Positions 26,290 to 36,476 of a stretch of 64,000 nt of DNA are shown piece after piece. Below the pieces are notes generated by a model. It saw nothing but the letters and a program-made list of their open reading frames with translations. It was not told the origin of the DNA and did no database searches. The stretch's first letter is position 1. Every line of letters starts with the position of its first letter. The position numbers and the translations under genes are program-made. The DNA comes from JAGVIE01 sp964520905 (lineage in GTDB: Bacteria > Bacteroidota > Ignavibacteria > UBA10030 > SZUA-254), in the NCBI GenBank assembly GCA_964520905.1, contig CAZFQL010000001.1, forward strand, positions 124,001 to 188,000. The letters run 5' to 3'.

Positions 26290-28641
26290 TTAAAATATAT
26301 TCGCCACACTCATAGTAAAGTAAAGCCGTCTCGGCTCATTGAATCTGTAAGTAAGATCGGCGCGAAGTATATCGAATATTCTGCTGATGCCGATCCCCGC
26401 CTCTGAGTACCAGCCAGCCGAGGCAGAGGTTGTGTTCAACCATGTTTGCGCAAACGAGCCGTGGAGAATCAACTCGATGCTGTTGCGATAGAGAAAAGGA
26501 ATGTTGAGCGCGAGGAACGGTGTGCTGCGGAAGTTGTGCTCGATGTTCAGCATTACGAAACAATCCCCGCTGAATTCTTTTACACGCGAGCCGTGAAGCA
26601 CTCCGAACGGCGCGTAACCGCTTGCGCGCGAGTCAAGAACAAACAACCGCTGCGGCGGAAGCACGCCGGCTCCAATGCCGCCGCTAAGTTTTATTTTCAG
26701 TATCGGCGGGAACAGCAGACTTTGGGAAAATGTAGTAATGTTATAATTTACAATCGCTTGATACCGTGTGAAGTTGAAATCGCTCTTCAAAATTTTTGGA
26801 GATGAATATTCGATACTCAGCTCAACCGCATCGCGAGGCACAAGATTAAGCGCAACGGGAGCGTCGCCCCATCGTGCATCGAATTGAATACTGTGCATTT
26901 TCCCATCGGTGATCGAGGGGTTAATACGGTATGCTTTCTCGCGGGAGAAGAAACTGTAATCGGTTACATTCAAAAGAGAATATTGCTTTTCATCGATGAA
27001 GCTCAACGATCCGCTCAATGTTCTTGAAGGATCGTAAGATAAAAAAGTTCTCCACCCTTTCGCCCGAAAGTAATCGCGGTAATCGTTTTTATCGATGAGA
27101 GCCATGAGCGTAATCGTAAAAGGACTATAGCATCCTTCGTCCGGGACGTTATCGAGTCGGTCATAAAGTGTCCATCCAATTTTTATCTGGCGATTATTAG
27201 TCGGGAAAACAGTTGCACCAATTTCATACTTCAATCTCTTATCAGAAAATCCATATCCTGCCGAACCGTTAGCGCCTAAGAACGGCACGAGGGTGTCAAG
27301 TTCAAGCTTTCCGCCGAAGAAAAATCCTTCCACACGGTTAAATCGTGCATCGACGTATCTGAAAAGAGCGTTTGTTCCTTCCCCTGTCAGAGATGCCAGT
27401 GCACCTGTCGGCTTGAACTGTTTCTCAAGTGTCTGTGTACTGTCGAGTGTTTCATATGCTTTTTGTTCTTCCGGAGTTAACGGCAGTATCTCGTGCTGTG
27501 CCCAGAAAGTCGAGTCGAATTTAGCGGCAAGCGAATCGACGGTAAGGGAACGTTTGTGTAAAACACTGTCCGGTATCGTGATGTTTACTGCATAATCGTA
27601 GATGGAGGATGTAATATCGATTCCGATTCTCGGCAGTGAAAAACCCATCAGGCTGATGCTGAGCGCTCCGTTGATGCGGTTATCGATCGGCATCCAGAAA
27701 ATTGTATCGTATAAAGCGAACTGTTGCCGGTAACGCAGATCGATATCTTTGATGAATGGAAATGTAAATGTCTCGTTCGGTTTGACGTCAACGCCCATCA
27801 CGGCATATGTTCCCTCGGCGATCATAATCGTTCCCTGAAAGAGAGGCCTCAAACGCGATTTTGGAATCATCTGAATTTTATAAATATCAACATGATTGAC
27901 AACAGTTGTGCCGAGAAGTTTGTAATCATAATATTCAAGGGCTTCGGGCGCAGTTGGTCCGATGAACTTGAAGGAGGTAGATTTATTGTTTATGCCGACA
28001 TTGAAAAGGTTAATCATATCGTCATTGAAATTGACTATACGATGTACTGCGGCAAAATTTTCGGTTCCGGGTATATTTTCCGTTTGGCGTTTTTGTTTGA
28101 CAACTTCGCGAAGAGTATCGCCGACCAGCATATAGCCGGTTGAGTACGATTCTGTGATGCTTGCGATGGAAGTATCCCGCCTCAACGCCTGACGTGTGAA
28201 TGCATCGAACTTGTACGATTTTAGTTTATCGATCCACTTTTTCTTGTTGGCAATCGCTTTACGGATTATTTCAATCGCGGGGTCTTCGGCAAGCACAAGC
28301 ACTTCGGGCATTTGAATGGGCGATGGCTGGAGCCTGCTGTTATAAATAAGTGGTTCTTTGATTGTTGTTTGCAAGGTCTCAGGCTGATACGCAAGGTAGC
28401 TGAAAATTATTTTGTAATTCCCCGGTTCAAGGGAGAGCGAATAGCTTCCCTGCGCGTTGGTGATCGTCCCCCTTGATGTTCCGAGAATTCTTACATTGGC
28501 GGCGGCGAGCGGCTCACCGTTAGCCGCATCGGAAACACTGCCGCGGAGAACATAGAGTGTTTGAGCAATAATTTCCGATGAACAAATTACAAGCAAAATT
28601 ATTATAAAACCAAGAAAGAAATGATCGGTCGATAATTTCAT
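26290..28641 (-). CDS. DUF5686 outer-membrane protein with carboxypeptidase-regulatory-like domain
   Basis: A 783-residue envelope protein. Signal peptide about 1-27; then a CarboxypepD_reg-like domain (LRGSVSDAANGEPLAAANV, GTITNAQGSYSLSL, about 31-105), as in the N-terminal part of SusC-like and related Bacteroidota proteins; then a DUF5686-type region (EDPAIEIIRKAIANKKKW onward) and a C-terminal beta-barrel with aromatic-rich strands ending in LYFTMSVANIF. No TonB-dependent receptor plug is seen. Typical of the Bacteroidota/Chlorobiota lineage; function unknown. Confidence 0.75.
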   Translation of the reverse strand: MKLSTDHFFLGFIIILLVICSSEIIAQTLYVLRGSVSDAANGEPLAAANVRILGTSRGTITNAQGSYSLSLEPGNYKIIFSYLAYQPETLQTTIKEPLIYNSRLQPSPIQMPEVLVLAEDPAIEIIRKAIANKKKWIDKLKSYKFDAFTRQALRRDTSIASITESYSTGYMLVGDTLREVVKQKRQTENIPGTENFAAVHRIVNFNDDMINLFNVGINNKSTSFKFIGPTAPEALEYYDYKLLGTTVVNHVDIYKIQMIPKSRLRPLFQGTIMIAEGTYAVMGVDVKPNETFTFPFIKDIDLRYRQQFALYDTIFWMPIDNRINGALSISLMGFSLPRIGIDITSSIYDYAVNITIPDSVLHKRSLTVDSLAAKFDSTFWAQHEILPLTPEEQKAYETLDSTQTLEKQFKPTGALASLTGEGTNALFRYVDARFNRVEGFFFGGKLELDTLVPFLGANGSAGYGFSDKRLKYEIGATVFPTNNRQIKIGWTLYDRLDNVPDEGCYSPFTITLMALIDKNDYRDYFRAKGWRTFLSYDPSRTLSGSLSFIDEKQYSLLNVTDYSFFSREKAYRINPSITDGKMHSIQFDARWGDAPVALNLVPRDAVELSIEYSSPKILKSDFNFTRYQAIVNYNITTFSQSLLFPPILKIKLSGGIGAGVLPPQRLFVLDSRASGYAPFGVLHGSRVKEFSGDCFVMLNIEHNFRSTPFLALNIPFLYRNSIELILHGSFAQTWLNTTSASAGWYSEAGIGISRIFDILRADLTYRFNEPRRLYFTMSVANIF

Positions 28642-28738
28642 GTTTTTAAAAGAAAGTAGTTTGAAGTTTGTTAAAGCTAAATAGATTTCGTTTGATATGC
28701 AATACGATATTCATCGCATGTTGTTACAAAATATAAAC

Positions 28739-28770
28739 GCGAGTTGTCAATATTCGACAACTCGCTTTTT
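28739..28770. terminator. Hairpin terminator, probably bidirectional
   Basis: Perfect 10-bp stem GCGAGTTGTC/GACAACTCGC (28739-28748 and 28756-28765) with a 7-base loop, followed on the plus strand by TTTTT and on the minus strand by a T-rich stretch (GTTTATATTTT). It lies just after the stop of the minus-strand BNR-protein gene. Confidence 0.8.
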
Positions 28771-28788
28771 AAGGTAAAGCAAATAAAC

Positions 28789-31700
28789 TTATTTCGTTAG
28801 TACCATCTTCTTTACATCTGTAAAGTTTCCCGCTCTTAATCTGTACAAGTACATACCACTTGCAAGGCGGCTAAAGTCGGCGGTAATATTATATACCCCG
28901 GCGGAATATTCGCCCTCTGCGAGTGTCATCATTTCTTTTCCGAGTATGTCATATACTTTCAAACTGACAGCATTCCTCGTTGGTAAATCAAAAGAGATTG
29001 TCGTCGAGGGATTGAAAGGATTTGGATAATTCTGTCCGAGTCTAAAGTGAGAAGGCAAAAGTGAAGAGGCAACTTCTTTTACCCCAACGCTTCCGTTTGT
29101 TACAATCTGAAAACAACTATCTGCACCGGGCCAATCGTTCGCGGGAAGAAGATCGTTCTTTAATTCACTCTCAAGCCCGGATGCATGACGAGCGATGTCG
29201 TAATATCGGTAATCACCACCGGCATAATCTTTCAAGCCGATTGAAGCCCCGGTCCATGAAGGAAGTGCGCCGGCAATCAGCGAACCGTATGAGAACTCTA
29301 TAATATTGGATGTCTCATAAAGCTTAACCTGGAAATTTAGAAATGTTGTAGTTGCGGGATCACAACAATACGCTGGAACATCCTTCCATTGAACAACGAA
29401 TGTCCGGTTCGGCGCAGAACCTATAGTTGTATAGCTTATATGACCGGCTTCCGCGCTTAGATCGGTCCACCAGGGACCAAGCGCTTTTGTCGGATGTCCG
29501 GTTGTTGCAAGTGAAAATTGGAAATATCCTCCAAGCTGCGAGCTTGTGGATAAACCTAATAAATATCCCGGCGTTCCTGTCCCCAACTCAATCCAACCAT
29601 TTGTACTTATCTGTACAGAATCATATAAATGATTGTCATAGAGGAAGTTGAATTGTATGGGTGCCTTTAGCTGGATGTCATCACCGAATGGTCCACTTGA
29701 TCCGCCGACAATTTCATTGTAAGGAGAATAAATTTTTGAAACAGACCAATTGGAAACAGTTGATGCAGCAACCACATTGAATGTGCTGTGCACGGTATCG
29801 TTGCTCGTGTTATTGTCGGCTGTGAGAGTAACAGCCTGCACAAGGTAAGTTCCGTCAACTGTCGGAAGATAGCTTCCATCAAACAATACAAGTTTTGTCT
29901 CTTCCATATCTAATCCGGCAATACGTTTTGTTGAGGAGTAAACTTCCGAGTCGTCGAAAAGTATTCTATATTTAACGTAAAAAGAATCGGTTTGTGCCTG
30001 TGTGCTGAGATTCCTGAAGGATGCCCGCAGTTGCGTTATTTCGGTTCCAAGATTGAATATAGATCCTTCGCCCGGTGAATTTATAGCGAGAGCTTTATAA
30101 TCAAAATAGTTTGATGGTAATTCATATAAAAGTTTTCTTTCCCAAACGCCGTTGCCGTGTGTTGCCACGCGCAATGTTCGGTTCGATTGAGAGATAACAA
30201 GATCGGCAACAAGAACTGCATCCGGAAGTCCTGTCTGGAAACTCGACCAGCTGCCACCGCCGTTGGTTGAGACGTAAACGCCAATATCGTTACCGGCATA
30301 CACCACATCCGAATGTTTCGGATCTACAACTATAGCCGTTGTGGGCGCATCCGGGAGTGTTCCGCTGATATCGAACCAATTTGTTCCGGCATTGGACGAT
30401 TTGAAAAGATGACCTGTTCCAAATCCCCCAAATGCGGCATAAACAATTTTAGAATTGTTCGGATCAACAGCTAAATCGATCGGATATCTATCGGGAAGTG
30501 TGCTGGTAATATTCGACCATGATGTTCCGCCGTTGGTTGTGCGGAATATATGTGCGTATGTATAAATGGGCGCAGTGCCGACAAATACAGTATCCGGATT
30601 GGTTGCCGAAACAGCCATAGAAAGCGCGGGGTTGCCGTCAAGTAAACTGCCGCCGTTCATTTGCGACCAGTTCATTGCGCCGTCTGTCGATTTGAAAATT
30701 CTCTTGTCGCTAAAATATAGGATATTAGTATTCGACGGACAGATTACGAAGGGTGAATTCCACGCGCCGTATCCGCCGAAAGACCAGACACCGAAGAATG
30801 TACCGCCTCTATCGATAGATTTAAAAATAGTGCCGCCGTAGCGATTAACAGCGTACATAATATTATCGTTTGATGGATCTATCGCAGTCCACCCGCTTTC
30901 GTCGGTCGCGCTTCCATGATCCCAAATAGAATTACCCAAATAGCGATAACCGGGAATGTGGTCTTGTGATTGAGCGAGAGCTATCAGCGAATCCGTTGTT
31001 GAACAGGAAAAACCGTTATAAATTTGCCCCGATTGCAAACCAAACCCAATATTATCGTATGAATCGCCGAAATCTGTAGAGCGGTAAATGCCATCATCGT
31101 TCGCCACATAGAGTATGTTCGGATCGGTTGGATGAATTGCGTAAGAATGATTGTCAGAGTAACCGCTTGAAACACCATAGAATGTTTTTCCTCCATCGGT
31201 CGACTTGCTACGTCCGACAGCATTTAGAACAATAATGCTTGAATCCTGTGGATGAACAGCTACAAAATGAGAATACCAACCCTGAACGCCGTATAATCCG
31301 TTCGTGCTGGAATATTGTTTTAACTTTGTCCAGCTTCCGCCAAAATTTGTCGAACGGTAAAGAGCGGCAACACCAGTTGTATCATCGGCGGCGCTTGCAT
31401 AGACAACATTCGGATGAGCTGCATATACCGCAAGCATTGTTTTACCGGTATAACTTGGCAAAGGTGAAGAGTTCCAATTGATTCCGCCGTCGGTTGTAAG
31501 CATGGTAACACTTGACGTAAAATTTCCGATAGTACAAAGAACTCTGTTAGTATCTGTTAAGTGAATCGCAATATCTTCCGCCATATAAACCCAGAGATTT
31601 TCTTCCCATGTCGCGCCGGCATTTGTTGTTTTATATATTCCCTCTGTGGTTGCCGCCCAGATAGTATGCGGATTGAGAGGATTCATCTTTAATGTTTGAA

Positions 31701-32355
31701 TACCGCTCTGATCGCTGTATGACCAGTCTAAACTTTTCATCCATGTATTTCCGCCGTCTGTTGTTTTCAGAATACCGATTCCATAGCTTCCTCTCGTTGT
31801 TCGAACAGCAAGTCCGCCAAGCGCCGTAGCATACCGATATACTTCTCCCGTCCCTAAATACATCGTGTTCGAATCGGTGGGATCGATAACTATTGCGCTG
31901 ATTCCCAATGCGGGGTATCCGAGTTTCACCTGTTCCCAGTCACCGCCAAGACCGCCCGTGCGCGAACGCCATAAGCCGCCGCTTGCCGTACCGACATAAA
32001 CGGTATTTGGATTTAAAGGATTGAGCGCCACACTTTTTGACCTGCCCTGTAAATTGAGCGGACCTATAGGATCCCAAATACTACCGGAACTTAAGTCGCT
32101 TGATACTTCAAGCACTTTTAATTTTCCTGTTTGAAATGCTCTAAAATATTTGGATGCAGGAATGTCTATATCCGGATATGCGCGGGAGAGCGTCCAGAAA
32201 TTCAACGCTTCCAATGCGCCCGAAGTACCACTCTCTTTCAACTCTTCACGATTCCTGAAAGAAAGTTCCTCGACAAATGTGAATGAAATAAAACAGGCAA
32301 TAATAAAAGTAATTAGACTTAGAATTGGAAGATATATACGGCGCACGGTCTTCAC
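28789..32355 (-). CDS. Large secreted BNR/sortilin-like repeat protein with type IX sorting domain
   Basis: A 1188-residue surface protein, GTG start at 32355. N-terminal hydrophobic export segment (about 9-28). Residues about 90-740 hold many Asp-box/BNR beta-propeller repeats of the sortilin/VPS10 type (TDGGNTW, TNAGATW, TNFGGSW, TNGGTSW, each after a YVGT-type strand). A CARDB/Ig-like part (about 760-880) and a further beta domain follow. The last 85 residues are a standard type IX sorting domain (QNYPNPFNPSTTISFDLP, then VYDILGKEM and ASGMYLYRL). Such proteins are exported across the outer membrane; a glycan or protein ligand is possible but not shown. Confidence 0.85.
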   Translation of the reverse strand: MKTVRRIYLPILSLITFIIACFISFTFVEELSFRNREELKESGTSGALEALNFWTLSRAYPDIDIPASKYFRAFQTGKLKVLEVSSDLSSGSIWDPIGPLNLQGRSKSVALNPLNPNTVYVGTASGGLWRSRTGGLGGDWEQVKLGYPALGISAIVIDPTDSNTMYLGTGEVYRYATALGGLAVRTTRGSYGIGILKTTDGGNTWMKSLDWSYSDQSGIQTLKMNPLNPHTIWAATTEGIYKTTNAGATWEENLWVYMAEDIAIHLTDTNRVLCTIGNFTSSVTMLTTDGGINWNSSPLPSYTGKTMLAVYAAHPNVVYASAADDTTGVAALYRSTNFGGSWTKLKQYSSTNGLYGVQGWYSHFVAVHPQDSSIIVLNAVGRSKSTDGGKTFYGVSSGYSDNHSYAIHPTDPNILYVANDDGIYRSTDFGDSYDNIGFGLQSGQIYNGFSCSTTDSLIALAQSQDHIPGYRYLGNSIWDHGSATDESGWTAIDPSNDNIMYAVNRYGGTIFKSIDRGGTFFGVWSFGGYGAWNSPFVICPSNTNILYFSDKRIFKSTDGAMNWSQMNGGSLLDGNPALSMAVSATNPDTVFVGTAPIYTYAHIFRTTNGGTSWSNITSTLPDRYPIDLAVDPNNSKIVYAAFGGFGTGHLFKSSNAGTNWFDISGTLPDAPTTAIVVDPKHSDVVYAGNDIGVYVSTNGGGSWSSFQTGLPDAVLVADLVISQSNRTLRVATHGNGVWERKLLYELPSNYFDYKALAINSPGEGSIFNLGTEITQLRASFRNLSTQAQTDSFYVKYRILFDDSEVYSSTKRIAGLDMEETKLVLFDGSYLPTVDGTYLVQAVTLTADNNTSNDTVHSTFNVVAASTVSNWSVSKIYSPYNEIVGGSSGPFGDDIQLKAPIQFNFLYDNHLYDSVQISTNGWIELGTGTPGYLLGLSTSSQLGGYFQFSLATTGHPTKALGPWWTDLSAEAGHISYTTIGSAPNRTFVVQWKDVPAYCCDPATTTFLNFQVKLYETSNIIEFSYGSLIAGALPSWTGASIGLKDYAGGDYRYYDIARHASGLESELKNDLLPANDWPGADSCFQIVTNGSVGVKEVASSLLPSHFRLGQNYPNPFNPSTTISFDLPTRNAVSLKVYDILGKEMMTLAEGEYSAGVYNITADFSRLASGMYLYRLRAGNFTDVKKMVLTK

Positions 32356-32385
32356 CTTAAAATGATTGATAAGATGGAATGAGAA

Positions 32386-32414
32386 AAAATACGTGGAATT
32401 TAACTCAGAATCAA
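32386..32414 (-). promoter_or_regulatory. Promoter of the BNR-repeat protein gene
   Basis: Minus strand: -35 TTGATT (32414-32409), 17-base spacer, -10 TATTTT (32391-32386), 30 bases upstream of the GTG start. The leader would be short. Confidence 0.45.
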
Positions 32415-32480
32415 GAATTTTAATTTTAAATAAATTTTATCGGAATGTATGAACAATCGCGAAAAGAAATCCCTTCATAT

Positions 32481-33287
32481 TTAAAACTTGATTTGCATCG
32501 AAATTCCTGGTGACTGTCCAATGGAGGGGTATACGCTCAGGTTTTCATCACTTATCTGATGTAATAATGGAATCAGGTACCCGATTGCTCCACCTATCAA
32601 TCCGCCGGTGATTATATCTGTTGGGAAGTGCGACCCCGATTCGTATCGCAAGTATCCGACACAACCTGCCCCTAAAAGTGATCCTACCCATATATACGGT
32701 TTCCAATCGGATTGTGGATAGTAGTTGCTATAAACTGTCGAGATGAAAACTGCCGAAGCGAATGCAAGAGTAGTATGTCTGGAGAAAAACGACTTTCTTG
32801 CCTCGGCTGTAATTTTTTTTTCAAGCGGAACATTGGGATTGTAAACAAAGGGCCGAATCCTTTTTGCGGCGCCCTTACCAAGCGATGGAAGCGATGCTGA
32901 GATTATCATAGTCTCTATGTACATTATGGTAATCGTGGTCCAATCCTTCCGCATTGTGCTGTCGAGTAAGAGAACTATCGGGGCAGTTATACTGATCCCG
33001 ACAACCGCGTTACTGGCTTCGTCGAGATTTGCCGAAAAATTATATGTTGCACCGCGGTCAAGCTGGCTTAACGATTGTCTCGAAAGTCCAGTAATTTCCT
33101 CGGGTGTCACCGGTTTCGGCAGATTATCTACCGCAAGAGCGGTGATCCCCGTTGCTAAACTTGTTCCGAAAATTATTCCATCTTTTGTCCATGAACATTT
33201 GTATGGCGATTGAGAAAAAACAGACGCAGACAGAATAAATGTCAAAACCGATAAACAAATTAATCCTACAGACTGGCGCATTAGCAT
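32481..33287 (-). CDS. PAP2-family phosphatase-like membrane protein
   Basis: A 268-residue protein with a signal-peptide-like N-terminus (to about 26) and a PAP2 core: KGAAKRIRP (K-x6-RP motif), SFFSRHTTLAF in place of the usual PSGH and SGSHFPTDII with the third catalytic-motif His. The acid-phosphatase histidines are therefore present, although the P-S-G of motif 2 is changed to F-S-R. It probably dephosphorylates a lipid phosphate or diphosphate on the periplasmic side. Monocistronic between the BNR-protein gene and pyrG. Confidence 0.75.
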   Translation of the reverse strand: MLMRQSVGLICLSVLTFILSASVFSQSPYKCSWTKDGIIFGTSLATGITALAVDNLPKPVTPEEITGLSRQSLSQLDRGATYNFSANLDEASNAVVGISITAPIVLLLDSTMRKDWTTITIMYIETMIISASLPSLGKGAAKRIRPFVYNPNVPLEKKITAEARKSFFSRHTTLAFASAVFISTVYSNYYPQSDWKPYIWVGSLLGAGCVGYLRYESGSHFPTDIITGGLIGGAIGYLIPLLHQISDENLSVYPSIGQSPGISMQIKF

Positions 33288-33450
33288 AGCAACGATGATT
33301 GTTCTTTCCTTAGTCCAAATATACTAAAATCTCTTTGGATCTCGAAAATATATTTTCCACAGAATTTGTGCCGGCAAAAAGTTAAGCTCAAATCAGAAAT
33401 AAAAAAGATCAAAGTTGTAAGTGAAAGTAATTCTATTTATCAACTTAATG

Positions 33451-35064
33451 TTATTTGTTGCAGAAGTCCATTGCCGCTTTTACGAAATCTTGAAAGAGCG
33501 GATGAGGATTTGTGCCGCGTGAACGTAGCTCGGGATGGAATTGACCGGCAACAAACCATGGATGGCCGGAAAGTTCGATGATCTCGATAAGATTGTTGGT
33601 CGGACATATACCGCTGATAATCATGCCGTTCTTTTCAAGATTATCTTTGAATGCATTGTTAACTTCATAGCGATGGCGGTGACGCTCGTGTACAAGCTCT
33701 TTTTTATATGCCTTGAATGCCTTTGTTCCCTTCAGCACTTTGCATGGGTAAGATCCGAGACGCATAGTTCCGCCGTATGCTGTTACATTTTTTTGTTCAA
33801 GCATAAGATCGATGACGTTCTGGTCCGTGTTCTTGAACTCGGTACTATGTGCCCGCGCAAGTCCGCAAACGTTCCGGGAAAATTCAATAACCGCGCATTG
33901 CAAACCGAGGCAAATGCCGAAGAACGGAATTTTATTTTCGCGGACATACTTTACTGCGGCAATCTTTCCTTCTATGCCGCGCTCTCCAAAACCGGGAGCT
34001 ACGAGCAATCCGCAATATCCTTTAATATGTGCTTCAGCGCCATCTTGCTCTATATCTTCAGCACGAACCCATGTTAAATTCACCCTAACGTTGTTTGCCG
34101 CCCCGGCATGGACGAATGCTTCTGATATACTCTTATAGGCGTCCCGATGTTCTGTATATTTCCCGCAGACCGCTATATTAACCTGATTTTTGGGATTTTT
34201 AATGCGGTCAACAAATTTTCTCCATTCTTTCAAATTTGGCTTGGGGCAAGTAAGATCGAGCTTTTCTAAGACAATCTCATCAACTTCTTCGTCTGCGAAT
34301 TGCAGCGGAGCCTCATAAATTGTTGAAACATCGTGTGCGTCTACGACCGATTCGACAGCGACATTTGTGAAGAGCGCAATTTTTTCTTTCACTTCTTTCG
34401 TGAGACGACTCTCAGATCGACAGATGAGAATATCGGGCTGGATGCCGATTTCCAATAATGTCTTTACGCTATGCTGGGTCGGCTTAGTTTTTATTTCACC
34501 CGCATGCTTGATATAAGGAACAAGCGTAACGTGTGCACAGATAGCATTATTTTTTCCTTTAGAGAACATGAATTGACGCATCGCTTCAAGAAATGGCAAA
34601 CTCTCGATATCGCCAACAGTCCCGCCGATTTCTGTTATTATGATATCGTATTGTCCTGTTTTTGCCAACGCCTCAAACCTTCGTTTAATTTCATCTGTGA
34701 TGTGGGGAATTACTTGAACCGTTGCGCCGAGGTAATCGCCGCGCCGTTCTTTCGTAATAACCTCGTTGTATATCTGACCGGTCGTTGCGTTGTTATTCTT
34801 TGTCATGTTAACATCAAGAAAACGCTCGTAATGTCCGAGGTCAAGATCGGTTTCGGCGCCGTCATCGGTTACATATACTTCGCCGTGCTGGTACGGATTC
34901 ATCGTGCCCGGGTCGACATTAATATATGGATCAAATTTTTGGATTGTAACGCGTAACCCGCGATTTTTTAGCAGAAGTCCGATGGAGGATGCGGCAATAC
35001 CTTTTCCAAGCGATGAAATTACTCCTCCGGTAATAAAAATATATTTAACTTTGTTTCTTGCCAT
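33451..35064 (-). CDS. pyrG: CTP synthase
   Basis: A 537-residue CTP synthase (UTP + Gln + ATP to CTP). The N-terminal synthetase domain begins KYIFITGGVISSLGKG and contains DPYINVDPGTMNPYQHGEV; the C-terminal class I glutaminase domain has the Cys nucleophile in GICLGLQ and a C-terminal HPE in GQFHPEL. Length is normal. Last gene of plsC-kdsB-DUF502-pyrG, starting 9 bases after DUF502. CTP is the co-substrate of KdsB upstream and of phospholipid synthesis, which fits the operon. Confidence 0.97.
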   Translation of the reverse strand: MARNKVKYIFITGGVISSLGKGIAASSIGLLLKNRGLRVTIQKFDPYINVDPGTMNPYQHGEVYVTDDGAETDLDLGHYERFLDVNMTKNNNATTGQIYNEVITKERRGDYLGATVQVIPHITDEIKRRFEALAKTGQYDIIITEIGGTVGDIESLPFLEAMRQFMFSKGKNNAICAHVTLVPYIKHAGEIKTKPTQHSVKTLLEIGIQPDILICRSESRLTKEVKEKIALFTNVAVESVVDAHDVSTIYEAPLQFADEEVDEIVLEKLDLTCPKPNLKEWRKFVDRIKNPKNQVNIAVCGKYTEHRDAYKSISEAFVHAGAANNVRVNLTWVRAEDIEQDGAEAHIKGYCGLLVAPGFGERGIEGKIAAVKYVRENKIPFFGICLGLQCAVIEFSRNVCGLARAHSTEFKNTDQNVIDLMLEQKNVTAYGGTMRLGSYPCKVLKGTKAFKAYKKELVHERHRHRYEVNNAFKDNLEKNGMIISGICPTNNLIEIIELSGHPWFVAGQFHPELRSRGTNPHPLFQDFVKAAMDFCNK

Positions 35065-35073
35065 AATATTTTC

Positions 35074-35703
35074 TCAAGATTTCATAGTGAGATTGCCTGA
35101 AGTAACTATTCCACCGGAAAGAACCAGCTTCAATCCTTCTTCCACAGTCATCTGGAGGGTTTTTGCACTCTTACGCGGAACCAATACAAGAAATCCGGAA
35201 GTCGGATTCGGTGGATTAGGAATATAAACGCTGATCATTTCCTCAAGTTTATTTTGATTTTCAATGGAGATTTCGTTAGTCACGAATCCGATAGTTGAAA
35301 ATCCCGGACTTGGATACTCGATTAGCACGACCTCACGGAACGATCTTCCCTTTTTACCGGGTTGCAGCGCAGTGATGATATCTTTCATGGCCGTGTAGAT
35401 TGTCCGCGCAAGAGGCACAGTTGAAATTAGTCGCTCGAACGTTCTGAACACAGTGCGGGCAATAAGATTGCGTGATAAAGCCCCGACTATGATTATCAGG
35501 ACAATCATAGTTATGAATCCGATACCCGGAATGTGTCTTTCGAATATCCTGTCAAATATAGGCGAAGCAATTCCATCCACTGCGCTGAAGAGAATATTCA
35601 AAACCCAGAAAGTTATTACTACGGGAACCATAACAACTAATCCTCTGCCGAACGTGTTTCGTAAAACTCCCCAAAGAGTTGGTTTGTTTTCGTTAGTATT
35701 CAT
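35074..35703 (-). CDS. DUF502 membrane protein
   Basis: A 209-residue DUF502 family protein. Two membrane segments (about 15-38 and 55-75) are followed by a conserved cytoplasmic-type domain with PLARTIYTAMKDI, the VVLIEYPSPGFSTIGFVT strand and PNPPNPTSGFLVLVP. Function unknown in the family. It overlaps kdsB by 4 bases (ATGA) and precedes pyrG by 9. Confidence 0.88.
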   Translation of the reverse strand: MNTNENKPTLWGVLRNTFGRGLVVMVPVVITFWVLNILFSAVDGIASPIFDRIFERHIPGIGFITMIVLIIIVGALSRNLIARTVFRTFERLISTVPLARTIYTAMKDIITALQPGKKGRSFREVVLIEYPSPGFSTIGFVTNEISIENQNKLEEMISVYIPNPPNPTSGFLVLVPRKSAKTLQMTVEEGLKLVLSGGIVTSGNLTMKS

Positions 35704-36476
35704 GAACTTTGCGCTTCCAATTGTTTTAAAATACTCCTTACTCGATCCGCATCATCAATCGTATCAACGGGGACGCTGTCATGTTCTGTGATCGCGACTT
35801 TGATTTTATATCCGTTCTCAATGATGCGTAATTGTTCAAGTTTTTCGGTACGTTCCAGTATCGATTCCTCCCATGAAGTAAACCGAAAAAGGAAATCCTT
35901 TCTGAAAACATATAAACCGAAATGTTTATAATATGTGTGCCGGAGATACCAGTTTTCTATTTTAACGTCATCTCTATAATATGGAATCGGTGACCGTGAA
36001 AAATATAATGCAAAACCATTCGTGTCGATCACAACTTTCACAATATTCGGGTTCGTCAATTCGTCGATTAGTGCAATTTTTTTTATTACCGTTCCTACCT
36101 GAATCGTAGTATCGTTAATTAAGGGTCGGATTGTTTCATCGATCATCTCAGGGGTAATCAACGGTTCGTCCCCCTGAACATTGACGATTATATCCGCCCG
36201 ACTGAGTTCTTTCGCTGCATATGCGATTCGATCGCTGCCGGATTTGAGATCGGGGGGAGTCATCATAACTTCGCCGTTGAATTTTTTTACCGCTTGAACA
36301 ATTTCTTCGTGGTCGGTTGCAACGATAACTCTGTTAACGAGCGTCGACTGCTTTGTCCGTTCATAGACATGTTGAATCATCGGCTTTCCGCAAAGATCGA
36401 TCAGTGGTTTTGCAGGCAGGCGGGTTGAAGCGTAGCGCGCCGGAATTATTGCAACTATATTCAATTTATTTTTCAT
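35700..36476 (-). CDS. kdsB: 3-deoxy-manno-octulosonate cytidylyltransferase
   Basis: A 258-residue CMP-Kdo synthetase, activating Kdo for LPS inner-core assembly. Nucleotide-binding start IIPARYASTRLPAKPL, then GKPMIQHVYER, VATDHEEI, MTPPDLKSGSDR and NVQGDEPLI are all standard KdsB motifs. It proves an LPS-bearing (Gram-negative) cell. It overlaps plsC by 4 bases and DUF502 by 4. Confidence 0.96.
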   Translation of the reverse strand: MKNKLNIVAIIPARYASTRLPAKPLIDLCGKPMIQHVYERTKQSTLVNRVIVATDHEEIVQAVKKFNGEVMMTPPDLKSGSDRIAYAAKELSRADIIVNVQGDEPLITPEMIDETIRPLINDTTIQVGTVIKKIALIDELTNPNIVKVVIDTNGFALYFSRSPIPYYRDDVKIENWYLRHTYYKHFGLYVFRKDFLFRFTSWEESILERTEKLEQLRIIENGYKIKVAITEHDSVPVDTIDDADRVRSILKQLEAQSS